Assembly: GCA_004172865.1 (NCBI GenBank)
Contig: SEBV01000004.1
Location: 124,001 to 188,000, forward strand
DNA length: 64,000 bases
Direction of reading: 5' to 3'
DNA from: Gammaproteobacteria bacterium
GTDB lineage: Bacteria > Pseudomonadota > Gammaproteobacteria > Pseudomonadales > Cellvibrionaceae
Shown: in pieces, positions 52,536 through 62,253 of the stretch
Position numbering within the stretch: position 1 is the first letter of the stretch
How the letters are laid out: each line of letters starts with the position of its first letter
Position numbers and translations under genes: made by a program
The notes under the pieces: model-generated
What the model was told of the DNA's origin: nothing
Seen by the model: only the letters and a program-made list of their open reading frames with translations
The model's database searches: none

Positions 52536-53078
52536 CTAATCGTTGATATTATGGAGCGGAGTATCCAAACCAAATTCCGCATGAATTTGCGCGCACCAGC
52601 GATCCAAACGCTCAGCGGTAAGATGCTCTTGTTGGTCTTCATCCAACGCCAAACCCACAAATTTATTGGCGCCTGAGATTTCTGCTTTGGACGCATCAAA
52701 CTCATAACCTTCCGTAGACCAGTAGCCGATAATTTTTGAGCAGGTTCGCGCGACAACTTCATGCAGCATGCCCATAGCATCGAGATAATAGTCGCCGTAA
52801 CCGAACTGATCGCCAAGACCGAAGAGCGCAACAGTTTTCCCAGAGAAATCTACCTCGCTTACGTCATTCCAGAACTCTTCCCAATCGGATTGAATTTGGC
52901 CGAAATCCCACGTGGGAATTCCTAAAATAATCTTATCGTAGTTAATGAAATCTTGTTGCGTCACGTCTGCAACATCGAGCACATCCAACACATTTGCACC
53001 GAAACGTTTTTGAATTCTGTAAGCGATACGTTCGCTATTACCTTCATCACTTCCAAAAAATAGACCTATGCTCGCCAC
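52536..53078 (-). CDS. fldB: Flavodoxin FldB
   Basis: FldB is an FMN-carrying electron transfer protein. The start is GTG at 53078 (VASIGLFFGSDEGNSE), with GAGGTAATT just upstream. The frame to 53123 would add 15 residues before the first strand. The 180 aa have the phosphate loop FGSDEGNSE, ILGIPTWDFGQIQSDWEEFW and GLGDQFGYGDYYLDAMGML, matching FldB rather than FldA. The 178-bp gap to the permease gene holds nothing I can name. Confidence 0.93.
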   Translation of the reverse strand: MASIGLFFGSDEGNSERIAYRIQKRFGANVLDVLDVADVTQQDFINYDKIILGIPTWDFGQIQSDWEEFWNDVSEVDFSGKTVALFGLGDQFGYGDYYLDAMGMLHEVVARTCSKIIGYWSTEGYEFDASKAEISGANKFVGLALDEDQQEHLTAERLDRWCAQIHAEFGLDTPLHNIND

Positions 53079-53222
53079 AATTACCTCAAACGAAATACCA
53101 AGAAGGCGCAATTTTCCCAACATCAGCTTTTATAAGCAAGGATCTGTACGAATAACAGTCACGTAAATACCGAGATATCTCACTCTACAAATTGTTGTGG
53201 AATAAATTTCACTGCGATGTTT

Positions 53223-53237
53223 GTTAAGAAGGGTTAA
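53223..53237 (+). promoter_or_regulatory. Candidate CpxR box (autoregulation)
   Basis: GTTAA-N5-GTTAA lies about 80 bp before the cpxR-like start codon. The CpxR consensus is GTAAA-N5-GTAAA, so each half differs at one base. This is a suggestion only. Confidence 0.35.
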
Positions 53238-53316
53238 ACAGCTACAATTTCAATGACACCAAATAGTTGCTATTGCACACTTGACGCATAAATTCTTCTA
53301 ACAGTGATGAAAGCCC

Positions 53317-54015
53317 ATGAATAAACTCTTGCTCATCGATGATGACAAAGAGCTGAGCCAATTACTCAGCGAATATTTAACAACTGAAGGCTTCGAACTT
53401 GCGGTAGCCTATGACGGCGAAGTTGGCGTTAAACTCGCTACTAGCGAGCAATTTGCAGCCATAGTGTTGGATGTAATGCTGCCAATTTATAACGGTTTTG
53501 AAGTGCTTAAAATTTTACGTAAAACCCACCAGACACCAGTGCTCATGCTCACCGCGAAAGGCGATACGGTTGACCGTGTAATTGGCCTTGAAATTGGTGC
53601 GGATGATTATTTGCCAAAGCCGTGCGACCCGCGCGAATTAGTTGCACGTATTCGCGCGATTTTGCGCCGTTCGCACAACAACGAACCAACGACTGCCAAA
53701 CTCGAAAAAATTACTTCAGGCCCACTGGTTTTGCATTTGGGCAGCCGACATGTTACCTGGGCGAACACCGAAATTATTTTAACGGGCACAGAATTTAGCG
53801 TGTTGGAAATTTTAGTGCGACAAGCAGGCCAAGTGATTAGCAAAGATGATATGACTGAGCAGGCACTGAATCGTAAACTCACACCTTATGATCGCAGTAT
53901 TGATGTTCACGTCAGCAATATTCGCAAAAAACTCACCGCTGCCGGTGCGAACAAAGAATTAATTATTAACGTACGTGGTGCGGGCTACATGCTCACCTTG
54001 CACGAAGAAAAATAA
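53317..54015 (+). CDS. cpxR: CpxR-like response regulator
   Basis: An OmpR-class regulator, 232 aa. The receiver (1-120) has LLLIDDDKELSQLLSEYL, the phospho-acceptor Asp in IVLDVMLPIYNGFE and the Lys in DDYLPKPCDPRELV. The winged-helix domain (about 130-228) has LTGTEFSVLEILVRQAGQVI and SIDVHVSNIRKKL. Many stretches match CpxR, which controls envelope stress genes. Cys replaces Phe after the conserved Lys-Pro. Its kinase gene follows 6 bp downstream. Confidence 0.88.
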   Translation: MNKLLLIDDDKELSQLLSEYLTTEGFELAVAYDGEVGVKLATSEQFAAIVLDVMLPIYNGFEVLKILRKTHQTPVLMLTAKGDTVDRVIGLEIGADDYLPKPCDPRELVARIRAILRRSHNNEPTTAKLEKITSGPLVLHLGSRHVTWANTEIILTGTEFSVLEILVRQAGQVISKDDMTEQALNRKLTPYDRSIDVHVSNIRKKLTAAGANKELIINVRGAGYMLTLHEEK

Positions 54016-54021
54016 TTCAGC

Positions 54022-55431
54022 ATGACGCGGTTATATCTCAAAATATTTTTAACATTTTGGTTAATAACCGCCACTATCATCGTCGGAACCAATGTGGTTG
54101 TACATTGGTTTGACATGACTCCCGATGGCAATTTACAAAACGCCCATTTAAATCATGACGATGAGCCTGCGAAGCGTTTGCTGTTTCAAATGGCAGGCAG
54201 CATTATTAATCGTAACGCTGCAGACATCCGCAAAGATATCCGCGCTCTTCCCGCTTGGTCATCACCTTTTATTTTTGCGCTCGATAACGATAATCAAGAT
54301 GTATTAAATCGCTTGTTACCGCCCGGCGTTTTGATGATGGCCGAGCAGCTCAACAGTAAACATCCCTACGAAAAAATTCAGGACCGCAACCGAAAATTAT
54401 TTGGTCGCTATATCACCTTGAATGATGGCGACGTCATTAAATTAATTACTATATCTGATGGACTTGATGAAGGCCCAGACCGCGATATTATTTGGGAATT
54501 ATTTATCAATAATATTTGGCCGTTATTATTGGTATCTATTTTAGTAAGCGGAAGCGCGTGCTTTTTATTAGCAAGACATTTCACTTCAAGTATTAAGCGA
54601 TTACAGGAAACCATCCAACGCGTTTCTCGCGGTGACTTGAGTGCGCGCGTTAGCAAACATTTCACCGGCAGAAAAGATGAAATTGCATCGCTCGGTCACG
54701 ACTTCGACCACATGACGGCGCGGCTTGAAAAAGCCATGCTCGAACAAAAGCGTCTAATTAAAGATGTTTCCCACGAATTGCGCACCCCACTTGCACGCTT
54801 GCAATTTGCATTAGCACTTGCACAGCAACGCAGTAAAGGCACAGTGGATAGTGAGCTGGATAAAATAAAACAAGCGGCGGATTATCTCGGCAACATTATT
54901 ACCGAAATTCTTTCCTTGCCAGTGCATGATCAACAGGGCTGGCAGCTGGATGACACGCTGGATTTAGTCGCGTTGCTTAGTAACATTAATGAAAACTACG
55001 AACAAATGGCCAGTGAAAAATCTATTAAGATTAAATTTGCCAGTCATTTTGATGAGGCCTTGGTTGCCACTTACGGCAATATGTTGGTGGGTGTATTTGA
55101 AAATATTTTACGCAATGCCATTCACTACACACCACCATTTGGAACCATCGAACTTGCACTAACCCGTAAAGAAAACGAAAATATTTTTTCAATTAGTGTT
55201 GCCGACTCAGGTACTGGCGTTCCCGACGCAGCATTGAACGATATTTTCCAACCCTTCTTTCGTACCGACTCCGCCCGTGACCGCGAAAGTGGTGGTCACG
55301 GATTGGGTTTAGCTATAGCGCACCGTAGCGTTACCTTACATTACGGAAAAATCTGGGCTGAAAATAAACCGGAAGGCGGGTTAAAAATTACGGTGGAAAT
55401 CCCCGCTTTACCGCCGCAAGATGAAGAGTGA
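54022..55431 (+). CDS. cpxA: CpxA-like sensor histidine kinase
   Basis: A 469-aa inner-membrane kinase. Helices lie at about 7-28 and 165-190, with a periplasmic domain between. HAMP is about 190-240 and HisKA has LIKDVSHELRTPLARLQ. The ATPase domain has VFENILRNAIHYTPP, VADSGTGVPDAAL and GGHGLGLAIAHRS. It pairs with the CpxR-like regulator. The periplasmic domain is divergent, so the signal may differ from E. coli Cpx. Confidence 0.88.
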   Translation: MTRLYLKIFLTFWLITATIIVGTNVVVHWFDMTPDGNLQNAHLNHDDEPAKRLLFQMAGSIINRNAADIRKDIRALPAWSSPFIFALDNDNQDVLNRLLPPGVLMMAEQLNSKHPYEKIQDRNRKLFGRYITLNDGDVIKLITISDGLDEGPDRDIIWELFINNIWPLLLVSILVSGSACFLLARHFTSSIKRLQETIQRVSRGDLSARVSKHFTGRKDEIASLGHDFDHMTARLEKAMLEQKRLIKDVSHELRTPLARLQFALALAQQRSKGTVDSELDKIKQAADYLGNIITEILSLPVHDQQGWQLDDTLDLVALLSNINENYEQMASEKSIKIKFASHFDEALVATYGNMLVGVFENILRNAIHYTPPFGTIELALTRKENENIFSISVADSGTGVPDAALNDIFQPFFRTDSARDRESGGHGLGLAIAHRSVTLHYGKIWAENKPEGGLKITVEIPALPPQDEE

Positions 55432-55463
55432 AACTTTATCCGGCAACAATAATAAAATACAAA

Positions 55464-55931
55464 TTACTGCAAACTCACCGAACGCTTCGCCAAATAACTC
55501 TCATAGTCAGGAATAGTTCGCGCACAAGTAGAATTAAAAAGTGGCGACGCAATTAAAAAGTCCGCTGAAATATAATTTGATGCAATCGGAATATTCCACA
55601 CTGCGGCAATGCGCAATAAAGCTTTAACATCGGGATCATGGGGCATGGGTTCAAATGGGTCCCAAAAGAAAATCAGCACATCAACTTCACCCTGGCTGAT
55701 AAGCGAACCCACTTGTTGGTCACCACCCAGCGGGCCGCTAATTAATTTATTGATAGCCAAACCCGTTTCTTTTTCGATAATCATACCGGTAGTGCCGGTT
55801 GCGTAGAGCTTATGCTTGCTAAGTTCTGTTTTGTGTTCAAGACACCAGGCAACTATGTCTTGTTTTTTATTATCGTGAGCAATAAGCGCGATATTTTTTT
55901 TCGCGCCGAGCGTAACTTGTTTAAAGTCCAT
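55464..55931 (-). CDS. mgsA: Methylglyoxal synthase MgsA
   Basis: MgsA converts dihydroxyacetone phosphate to methylglyoxal and phosphate, a bypass of lower glycolysis. The 155 aa have IALIAHDNKKQDIVAWC, LYATGTTGMIIEKETG, SGPLGGDQQVGSLISQG and VLIFFWDPFEPMPHDPDVKA, with the catalytic Asp residues kept. It is a single gene, convergent with cpxA and followed by no clear terminator. A GloA-type detoxification protein is encoded far away at 28680. Confidence 0.96.
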   Translation of the reverse strand: MDFKQVTLGAKKNIALIAHDNKKQDIVAWCLEHKTELSKHKLYATGTTGMIIEKETGLAINKLISGPLGGDQQVGSLISQGEVDVLIFFWDPFEPMPHDPDVKALLRIAAVWNIPIASNYISADFLIASPLFNSTCARTIPDYESYLAKRSVSLQ

Positions 55932-56000
55932 CAGGATTGCCCTCTATCAGTAATAAAATAAGTTGATGCAATTTAATAAACAGCTAAAAATCAGCCATAA

Positions 56001-56034
56001 AAAAAGCCTTGGCAGAGTATAACCAAGGCTTTTC
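56001..56034 (-). terminator. Rho-independent terminator of htpG
   Basis: Stem AGCCTTGG/CCAAGGCT (56005-56012 with 56023-56030) followed by seven T in the minus direction, about 40 bp past the htpG stop. Confidence 0.9.
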
Positions 56035-56073
56035 ATTATTCACAGCGTTTAAAAAAAGGCGGAATGATTAAAA

Positions 56074-57975
56074 TTAATTGCTCAATTCCAGCAACAATTT
56101 ATTCAAACGTTGTACGTAAGCAGCAGGATCTTGCAGCTGCGCACCTTCAGCCAAATTAGCTTGATCAAACAGAATATGCGCTAAATCGCCAAAGCGACTT
56201 TCGCTTGTCTCCTGCTCCAATTTTTTCACTAAAGGATGATCAGGATTCAATTCCAAAATCGGTTTTGAGTCTGGAAGCTTTTGACCTGCTTGCTCCAATA
56301 TACGACGCATTTGCGCGCCCATGTCGTGCTCGGCAACTACAACGCACGCTGGAGAATCAGTCAAACGATCCGTAATACGAACTTCAGCAACCTCTTCAGC
56401 CAAGGCAGCTTGTACACGTTCAAGCAATGGCTTCAGCTGTTCAGCAACTTTTTCTTTGGCTTGCTTTTCTTCTTCAGTATCAAGCTTGCCTAAATCCAAT
56501 TCGCCTTTACCAACGTCTTGCAAAGATTTGCCGTCGAATTCGGACAGATGACTCATCAACCATTCGTCAACACGATCTGTTAACAACAGTACTTCAATGC
56601 CTTTTTTACGGAAGACTTCGAGGTGCGGGCTGTTTTTCGCCGTGTTGAAATTCTCAGCAGCGATGTAATAAATTTTTTCCTGGCCATCTTTAATACGCGA
56701 CACATAATCTTCCAGCGACTGATTTTGTTCAGCGCTTTCTGTGTGCGTACTAGCAAAGCGTAAAAGCTTGGCGATTTTTTCACGGTTAGCGAAATCTTCT
56801 GCTGGGCCTTCTTTCAACACCTGACCGAATTCTTTCCAGAATTTGGCATAATTTTCTGGCTCGCTGCTTGCAAGTTTGGACAACATATCCAACACGCGTT
56901 TAGTTAAAGCACCGCGCATAGTGTCGATGTTAGGATCTTTCTGTAAAATTTCGCGAGACACGTTGAGCGACAAATCATTTGAGTCGACAACGCCTTTGAT
57001 GAAACGCAAATACAGCGGCAAAAATTGTTCAGCGTCATCCATAATAAAGGTACGTTGAACATATAATTTCAAACCACGTGATGCATCGCGATTGTACAAA
57101 TCGAAAGGCGCGCGTGCTGGCAAATACAACAAGCTGGTGTAATCCAAATTACCTTCAACCCGATTATGGCTCCAGGTTAATGGCTCCGCGTAATCGTGGC
57201 TTACGTGCTTATAAAACTCTTTGTATTCTTCTTCGCTAACTTCACTGCGTGAACGTGTCCAGAGTGCAGTTGCGGTGTTGATAACTTCATCTTCAGATGC
57301 TTCAGCAGCATCGCCATCAACTGGAACTTGTTTTTGCATAACCACAGGAATTGCAATGTGATCAGAATATTTTTTGATGATATTGCGCAAGCGCCAGTTG
57401 TCAGCAAACTCTAATGCATCTTCTTTTAGGTGCAATTCAACCGTCATACCACGATCAGTTTTTTCAACAGTTTCCACACTAAAGTCTGCATCGCCCGAAC
57501 ACTCCCAACGCACAGCTTCATTCACAGGTGCACCAGCGCGACGAGTGGTCACCACTACGCGGTCAGCAACGATAAACGCAGAATAAAAGCCAACACCAAA
57601 TTGACCAATCAATTGCGCATCTTTTTTCTGGTCGCCGCTTAGTTTTTGCATAAAACTTGCGGTGCCAGATTTGGCGATAGTCCCTAAATTCTCAATCACT
57701 TCATCGCGCGACATACCAATACCGTTATCGCTGATGGTGATAGTTTTTGCGTCTTTATCAAAACTTACGCGAATTTTTAACTCGGTATCACCTTCGTATA
57801 AATCGCCGTTTGATACAGCCTCGAAACGCAATTTATCGGCAGCATCTGACGCGTTCGACACCAATTCCCGCAAAAATATTTCGCGATTGGAATAAAGCGA
57901 GTGAATCATCAAATGTAATAGCTGCTTGGCTTCGGTTTGAAAACCGCGCGTTTCTTTACGAGCATCAATGGTCAT
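56074..57975 (-). CDS. htpG: Chaperone HtpG (Hsp90)
   Basis: HtpG is the bacterial Hsp90, an ATP-dependent cytoplasmic chaperone. The 633 aa have the N-terminal ATP site ([55 protein letters not shown]), the middle domain ([20 protein letters not shown]) and a C-terminal dimerisation domain. Length fits the family. A heat-shock-type promoter lies upstream and a terminator downstream, so it is a single-gene unit. Confidence 0.97.
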   Translation of the reverse strand: MTIDARKETRGFQTEAKQLLHLMIHSLYSNREIFLRELVSNASDAADKLRFEAVSNGDLYEGDTELKIRVSFDKDAKTITISDNGIGMSRDEVIENLGTIAKSGTASFMQKLSGDQKKDAQLIGQFGVGFYSAFIVADRVVVTTRRAGAPVNEAVRWECSGDADFSVETVEKTDRGMTVELHLKEDALEFADNWRLRNIIKKYSDHIAIPVVMQKQVPVDGDAAEASEDEVINTATALWTRSRSEVSEEEYKEFYKHVSHDYAEPLTWSHNRVEGNLDYTSLLYLPARAPFDLYNRDASRGLKLYVQRTFIMDDAEQFLPLYLRFIKGVVDSNDLSLNVSREILQKDPNIDTMRGALTKRVLDMLSKLASSEPENYAKFWKEFGQVLKEGPAEDFANREKIAKLLRFASTHTESAEQNQSLEDYVSRIKDGQEKIYYIAAENFNTAKNSPHLEVFRKKGIEVLLLTDRVDEWLMSHLSEFDGKSLQDVGKGELDLGKLDTEEEKQAKEKVAEQLKPLLERVQAALAEEVAEVRITDRLTDSPACVVVAEHDMGAQMRRILEQAGQKLPDSKPILELNPDHPLVKKLEQETSESRFGDLAHILFDQANLAEGAQLQDPAAYVQRLNKLLLELSN

Positions 57976-58075
57976 AGTGGGACTCCTACAGGATCAAAAA
58001 ATACGAAAACAACTTAAAAATGGCGGATCTGCACCGAGGCACAAACCCGTAAACTTAAAATCGGGTACAAGCAAA

Positions 58076-58101
58076 ATGGGGCAGAAGACAGATAAATCAA
58101 G
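58076..58101 (-). promoter_or_regulatory. Sigma32 (heat-shock) promoter of htpG
   Basis: On the minus strand CTTGAT-N14-CCCCAT matches the sigma32 consensus CTTGAA-N13/17-CCCCAT at all but one base. It predicts a leader of about 95 nt before the htpG ATG. Confidence 0.85.
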
Positions 58102-58210
58102 GGCGCATGAATAAAAACTACGATGTGGTGGGCTACGCTCGTTAGCGTACAGATAAGTGCATCGGCATGGGCTACAAGCTAGAAGTTATGCCTAACCGAG
58201 TAGATTAGCT

Positions 58211-60775
58211 ATGACGACTACACAAGAACCCTCCGAAAGCCAAAAACGCATCACCCACCCGCTCTACAATCTCTTACCCACTAATATTTCCGGCTTCGAC
58301 AAGCTGGCCACGCTCGCGTTGGATATGCGCTGGTCCTGGAATCACGCCAGCGATTGCCTGTGGCGCAAGTTGGATGAGGAGCTTTGGGAGATTACCCATA
58401 ATCCCTGGGTGGTTTTGCAAACCGTCGCCGTTGAGAGGATTGAAACGGTACTGGCAGACCCGGTTTATCGCCAACAAGTCGATGATTTATTGGCGACTCA
58501 GAAACAAGCGTCAAGTTCGCCCGCATGGTTTCAGCAACAGCATTCGTCCAGCCCTCTTAAATGCGTAGCCTACTTCAGCATGGAGTTTATGCTGAGCGAT
58601 GCTTTACCGATTTACTCCGGTGGATTGGGAAATGTGGCGGGCGACCAACTTAAAACCGCGAGCGATTTAGGCGTACCCGTAGTCGGCGTGGGTTTACTTT
58701 ATCAGCAAGGCTACTTCCGTCAGGTGATTGATAAAGATGGTTCGCAACAGGCGCTCTACCCCTACAACGACCCCGGCCAACTGCCAATCACGCCTTTGCG
58801 CACGGCGAATGGTGATTTGCTGCGCATGAAAGTGACTTTATCCGGCTACCCGGTTTGGCTTCGCTGCTGGCAAGTACAAGTGGGCCGCGTGAAGTTGTAT
58901 TTATTGGATACCAATGATTCCGCCAATATTCCTGCGCATCGCGGCATCACCAGCGAGCTTTACGGTGGCGGCCCGGAATTGCGACTACAACAGGAATTAC
59001 TACTTGGCATGGGCGGCTGGCGGCTACTTGAAGCGCTGGATATTCACCCGGAAGTTTGCCACTTAAACGAAGGCCACGCTGCCTTTCTAGTATTGGAACG
59101 CGCGCGTAATTTTATGCTGCAGAATGATAAACCGTTTGATGTAGCACTTACTGCCACGCGCGCGGGCAATGTGTTTACAACTCATACGGCTGTAAGTGCG
59201 GGCTTTGATCGCTTCTCGCCTGCGCTGATCGAACAATATCTCAGCGTGTACGTCACCAAATTAGGAATCAGCTTGCAGGATTTATTGGCGCTCGGCAGGC
59301 AAAATCCGCAAGATCAAAACGAAGACTTTAATATGGCCTACCTCGCCATTCGCGGTAGCAGCAACGTTAACGGTGTAAGCCAGCTACACGCGAAAGTCAG
59401 CCGCCATTTGTTCGAGCCGCTGTTTTCGCGTTGGCCGCACGCGGAAATACCAATTAGCCACATCACCAATGGTGTTCATATGCCGACGTGGGATTCGGCA
59501 GCGGCCGACGACTTGTGGACTGAAGCCTGCGGCAAAGAGCGTTGGCTAAATGCGATTAATTCAAATGAGGCAAATATTCGTAAAGTAAGCGATGAAAAAC
59601 TTTGGCAATTCCGTAACACCAATCGCCAATTGCTCGTTAACTTCGCAGGAACTCGCCTGACCCGTCAACTCACTGGCTCAGGATTAAAGCCGGAAGAGCT
59701 CGCCGAAATTCCCAATATCCTAAATCCCAATATTTTAACCTTGGGGTTTGCACGGCGATTCGCCACTTACAAACGAACCAATTTACTGCTGCAAGATCCC
59801 GAGCGTTTGCTGAGAATACTCACTAACGCTGAGCGGCCCGTGCAACTTATAATCGCTGGCAAAGCGCACCCGAAAGATTTGGAAGGCCAGGCGTTAATTC
59901 ATCAATGGATTCAATTTATTCGGCAACCCGCAGCTCGTAAACATATCGTTTTTTTAAGCGATTACGATATGTGGTTAAGCGAACAACTTGTGCAAGGTGT
60001 GGACGTATGGATTAACACCCCGCGCCGCCCATGGGAGGCAAGCGGCACTAGTGGAATGAAAGTATTAGTAAATGGTGGGCTCAATCTTTCCGAGTTGGAT
60101 GGCTGGTGGGTGGAAGCTTATTCGCCAGAGCTAGGCTGGGCACTTGGTGATGGCGAGGAACATGGCGACGACCCCGCGTGGGACGCCACCGAAGCTACCG
60201 CGCTTTACGAAATTCTTGAGCAAGAAGTTATCCCCGAATTTTACCAACGCGACGCACAAAATATTCCGCGCAATTGGCTAAATAGAATTCGCGAAAGCAT
60301 GGCGCAATTAACACCGCGTTTTTCAGCAAATCGCACCGTGAGCGAATATACCGAACAACTCTATTTACCGGCGGCAACGGAATTTTTAAACCGCACCGCA
60401 AACAAGGGAGAAAAAGCACAGCACATTCTTGAATGGGAAAAAAATCTAAATGAACATTGGAGCTCATTAGGTTTTGGAGAAATAAAAATCGATACTAATA
60501 ATAATCAGCATAATTTTACTGCTGAAGTTTATTTGCATGGATTAGATCCGCATTCAATAAAAGTAGAGCTTTATGCAGAAGGTGAAAATGATTCCGCACC
60601 AGTTCGCCACATTATTGAAAATGTAGAATCTCTACAGGATTCAAATGCGCCCAGTATTTACCGCACCAGCATAGAAGCGAATCGCCCTGCTTCAGATTTT
60701 ACGTTTAGAATTATTCCCTCTTTTGACGGGGTTTCAATTCCACAAGAAGTGCAACATATTTTATGGCGCGGATAA
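58211..60775 (+). CDS. glgP: Alpha-glucan phosphorylase (GlgP family)
   Basis: This enzyme releases glucose 1-phosphate from glycogen or maltodextrins. The 854 aa start with the DUF3417-type domain (about 20-130, FDKLATLALDMRWSWNHASD). They continue with the catalytic domain: FSMEFMLSDALPIYSGGLGN, CHLNEGHAAFLVLERA, FARRFATYKRTNLLL and the PLP-Lys motif EASGTSGMKVLVNGGL. This is the short alpha-glucan phosphorylase type rather than E. coli GlgP. No other glycogen genes are nearby. Confidence 0.92.
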   Translation: MTTTQEPSESQKRITHPLYNLLPTNISGFDKLATLALDMRWSWNHASDCLWRKLDEELWEITHNPWVVLQTVAVERIETVLADPVYRQQVDDLLATQKQASSSPAWFQQQHSSSPLKCVAYFSMEFMLSDALPIYSGGLGNVAGDQLKTASDLGVPVVGVGLLYQQGYFRQVIDKDGSQQALYPYNDPGQLPITPLRTANGDLLRMKVTLSGYPVWLRCWQVQVGRVKLYLLDTNDSANIPAHRGITSELYGGGPELRLQQELLLGMGGWRLLEALDIHPEVCHLNEGHAAFLVLERARNFMLQNDKPFDVALTATRAGNVFTTHTAVSAGFDRFSPALIEQYLSVYVTKLGISLQDLLALGRQNPQDQNEDFNMAYLAIRGSSNVNGVSQLHAKVSRHLFEPLFSRWPHAEIPISHITNGVHMPTWDSAAADDLWTEACGKERWLNAINSNEANIRKVSDEKLWQFRNTNRQLLVNFAGTRLTRQLTGSGLKPEELAEIPNILNPNILTLGFARRFATYKRTNLLLQDPERLLRILTNAERPVQLIIAGKAHPKDLEGQALIHQWIQFIRQPAARKHIVFLSDYDMWLSEQLVQGVDVWINTPRRPWEASGTSGMKVLVNGGLNLSELDGWWVEAYSPELGWALGDGEEHGDDPAWDATEATALYEILEQEVIPEFYQRDAQNIPRNWLNRIRESMAQLTPRFSANRTVSEYTEQLYLPAATEFLNRTANKGEKAQHILEWEKNLNEHWSSLGFGEIKIDTNNNQHNFTAEVYLHGLDPHSIKVELYAEGENDSAPVRHIIENVESLQDSNAPSIYRTSIEANRPASDFTFRIIPSFDGVSIPQEVQHILWRG

Positions 60776-60844
60776 TCTTTCTAAAAATCATTTAAAGAAA
60801 TCTACACCGACATAAAACGAATTAATATTTAACAGGATTATGTT

Positions 60845-61801
60845 ATGGAATTTAAAGACTATTACGCAGCGCTCGGGGTAGCACCTGACGCCGATGATAA
60901 AACCATTAAAAAAGCATTTCGTAAATTAGCGCATCAGTATCATCCGGACATGAATAAAGACGCTGGCGCTGAAGATAAATTCAAAGAAGTTGCAGAAGCG
61001 TATGAAGTGTTACACAACACTGAAAAACGTGCGGAATACGACGAATTGCGCACAATGCGCAGCAGACGCCAGCAATCAGGTTCACATCAACAAACCAGTG
61101 GATTTAATACCGGAGGCGGCCAAGAAAATTATCAGGAAAGCGACATAGATTTCGCGGATTTTTTTAATTCAATGTTTGGCGGCGCCCGTGGGCGGCAAAC
61201 TAATCAAGGCGGCTTCCATAACAGCAACCATGCGAAAGGCCGCGATTTGGAAATTGAGTGGCCTATTAATTTGGAAGATACCTTAGCCGATACTAGCAAA
61301 CGCATCGAATATGCAATACCGGATTACGATAATTACGGTCAGCCACACGACGTAAAGAAATCGCTCAACATAAAAATCCCAGCAGGCACTCGCGATGGCG
61401 AACGCATTCGTATTAAAGGCCAAGGTGCACCCGGAATCGGTAATGCGCCTAGCGGAGATTTGTATTTACATATACGTTTAATTCCACACCCGCTGTTTGA
61501 TATTGAAGGCCACAATCTAATAATTGCCGTGCCGCTTGCGCCTTGGGAGGCGATCTTAGGTACAAAGGTTACGCTACCGACGCTCACTGGAAAAATTAAT
61601 TTAACCATTCCGCCAAATAGCCAAGCTGGCCAGCGCCTGCGAATCAAAGGTAAAGGTTTAATTGGCAAATTGGAGCAAGGTGATTTAATTGCGGCTATAA
61701 AAATAGTCACTCCAAAAACTGCCACTGAAGACGAGAAAAAATTGTGGACACAGCTCGCTGAAAAAACAAACTTCAACCCACGCACTGAGTGGAGCAATTA
61801 A
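60845..61801 (+). CDS. cbpA: Curved DNA-binding protein/co-chaperone CbpA
   Basis: CbpA is a DnaJ-type co-chaperone for DnaK and a nucleoid-associated protein. The J domain (1-70) has the HPD motif in HQYHPDMNKDAG. A Gly/Gln-rich linker follows, then the two C-terminal substrate-binding domains (LNIKIPAGTRDGERIRIKGQ, INLTIPPNSQAGQRLRIKGK). There is no zinc-finger region, which separates it from DnaJ. The product has 318 aa. cbpM starts 2 bp after its stop. Confidence 0.94.
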   Translation: MEFKDYYAALGVAPDADDKTIKKAFRKLAHQYHPDMNKDAGAEDKFKEVAEAYEVLHNTEKRAEYDELRTMRSRRQQSGSHQQTSGFNTGGGQENYQESDIDFADFFNSMFGGARGRQTNQGGFHNSNHAKGRDLEIEWPINLEDTLADTSKRIEYAIPDYDNYGQPHDVKKSLNIKIPAGTRDGERIRIKGQGAPGIGNAPSGDLYLHIRLIPHPLFDIEGHNLIIAVPLAPWEAILGTKVTLPTLTGKINLTIPPNSQAGQRLRIKGKGLIGKLEQGDLIAAIKIVTPKTATEDEKKLWTQLAEKTNFNPRTEWSN

Positions 61802-61803
61802 TT

Positions 61804-62124
61804 ATGAGCGAATCATCTGAAATACAAGTCAGCAGCTTTCATATTAGTTTTGATGAACTCTGTATATCCGCCAACATTACTTCTGACTATATTCTGGAGC
61901 TGGTGGATTACAACATTATAGAACCTGTGCTCGGCAGCGAACCGCAAGAATGGCAATTTAATATTTCAGCGGTGACAGTGGTAAACAAAGCCGCACGTTT
62001 ACATCGCGATTTGGATATTAACTGGGCCGACATTGGCCTCGTGTTAAATTTGTTGGAAGAAATTGAAACACTGCGAAATGAAAATAGCAGCTTAAAGCAA
62101 CAGTTAAATCGTTTTTTAAGTTAA
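61804..62124 (+). CDS. cbpM: Chaperone modulator CbpM
   Basis: CbpM binds the CbpA J domain and inhibits it. The 106-aa product from ATG 61804 (MSESSEIQVSSFHISF) has a MerR-like helix pattern (DYILELVDYNIIEPVLGSEP) and a C-terminal helix NLLEEIETLRNENSSLKQQL. The pair with cbpA is diagnostic. Confidence 0.92.
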   Translation: MSESSEIQVSSFHISFDELCISANITSDYILELVDYNIIEPVLGSEPQEWQFNISAVTVVNKAARLHRDLDINWADIGLVLNLLEEIETLRNENSSLKQQLNRFLS

Positions 62125-62165
62125 CGAAAATGAATGAGGCTTTTCGCGTTTAATTACTTTTTCAA

Positions 62166-62204
62166 AACAAAAACCCGCCTTGTTAATTCAAGGTGGTTTT
62201 TGTT
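62166..62204. terminator. Bidirectional terminator downstream of cbpM
   Basis: Imperfect stem AACCCGCCTTG/CAAGGTGGTT with A-run before and T-run after. It lies about 45 bp past the cbpM stop and faces the convergent pseudogene. Confidence 0.75.
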
Positions 62205-62253
62205 TATAGCGGAAAATTTCCCGTTGCGAATACTCTAAGTTTTGTTGAGCGCG

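Noticed and set aside
52460-52831. 123-aa minus frame overlapping fldB
   Set aside because: It is antisense-frame noise in a region coding for FldB in another frame of the same strand.
61339-61797. 152-aa open frame on the minus strand inside cbpA
   Set aside because: It is a shadow of the clear cbpA gene in another frame.
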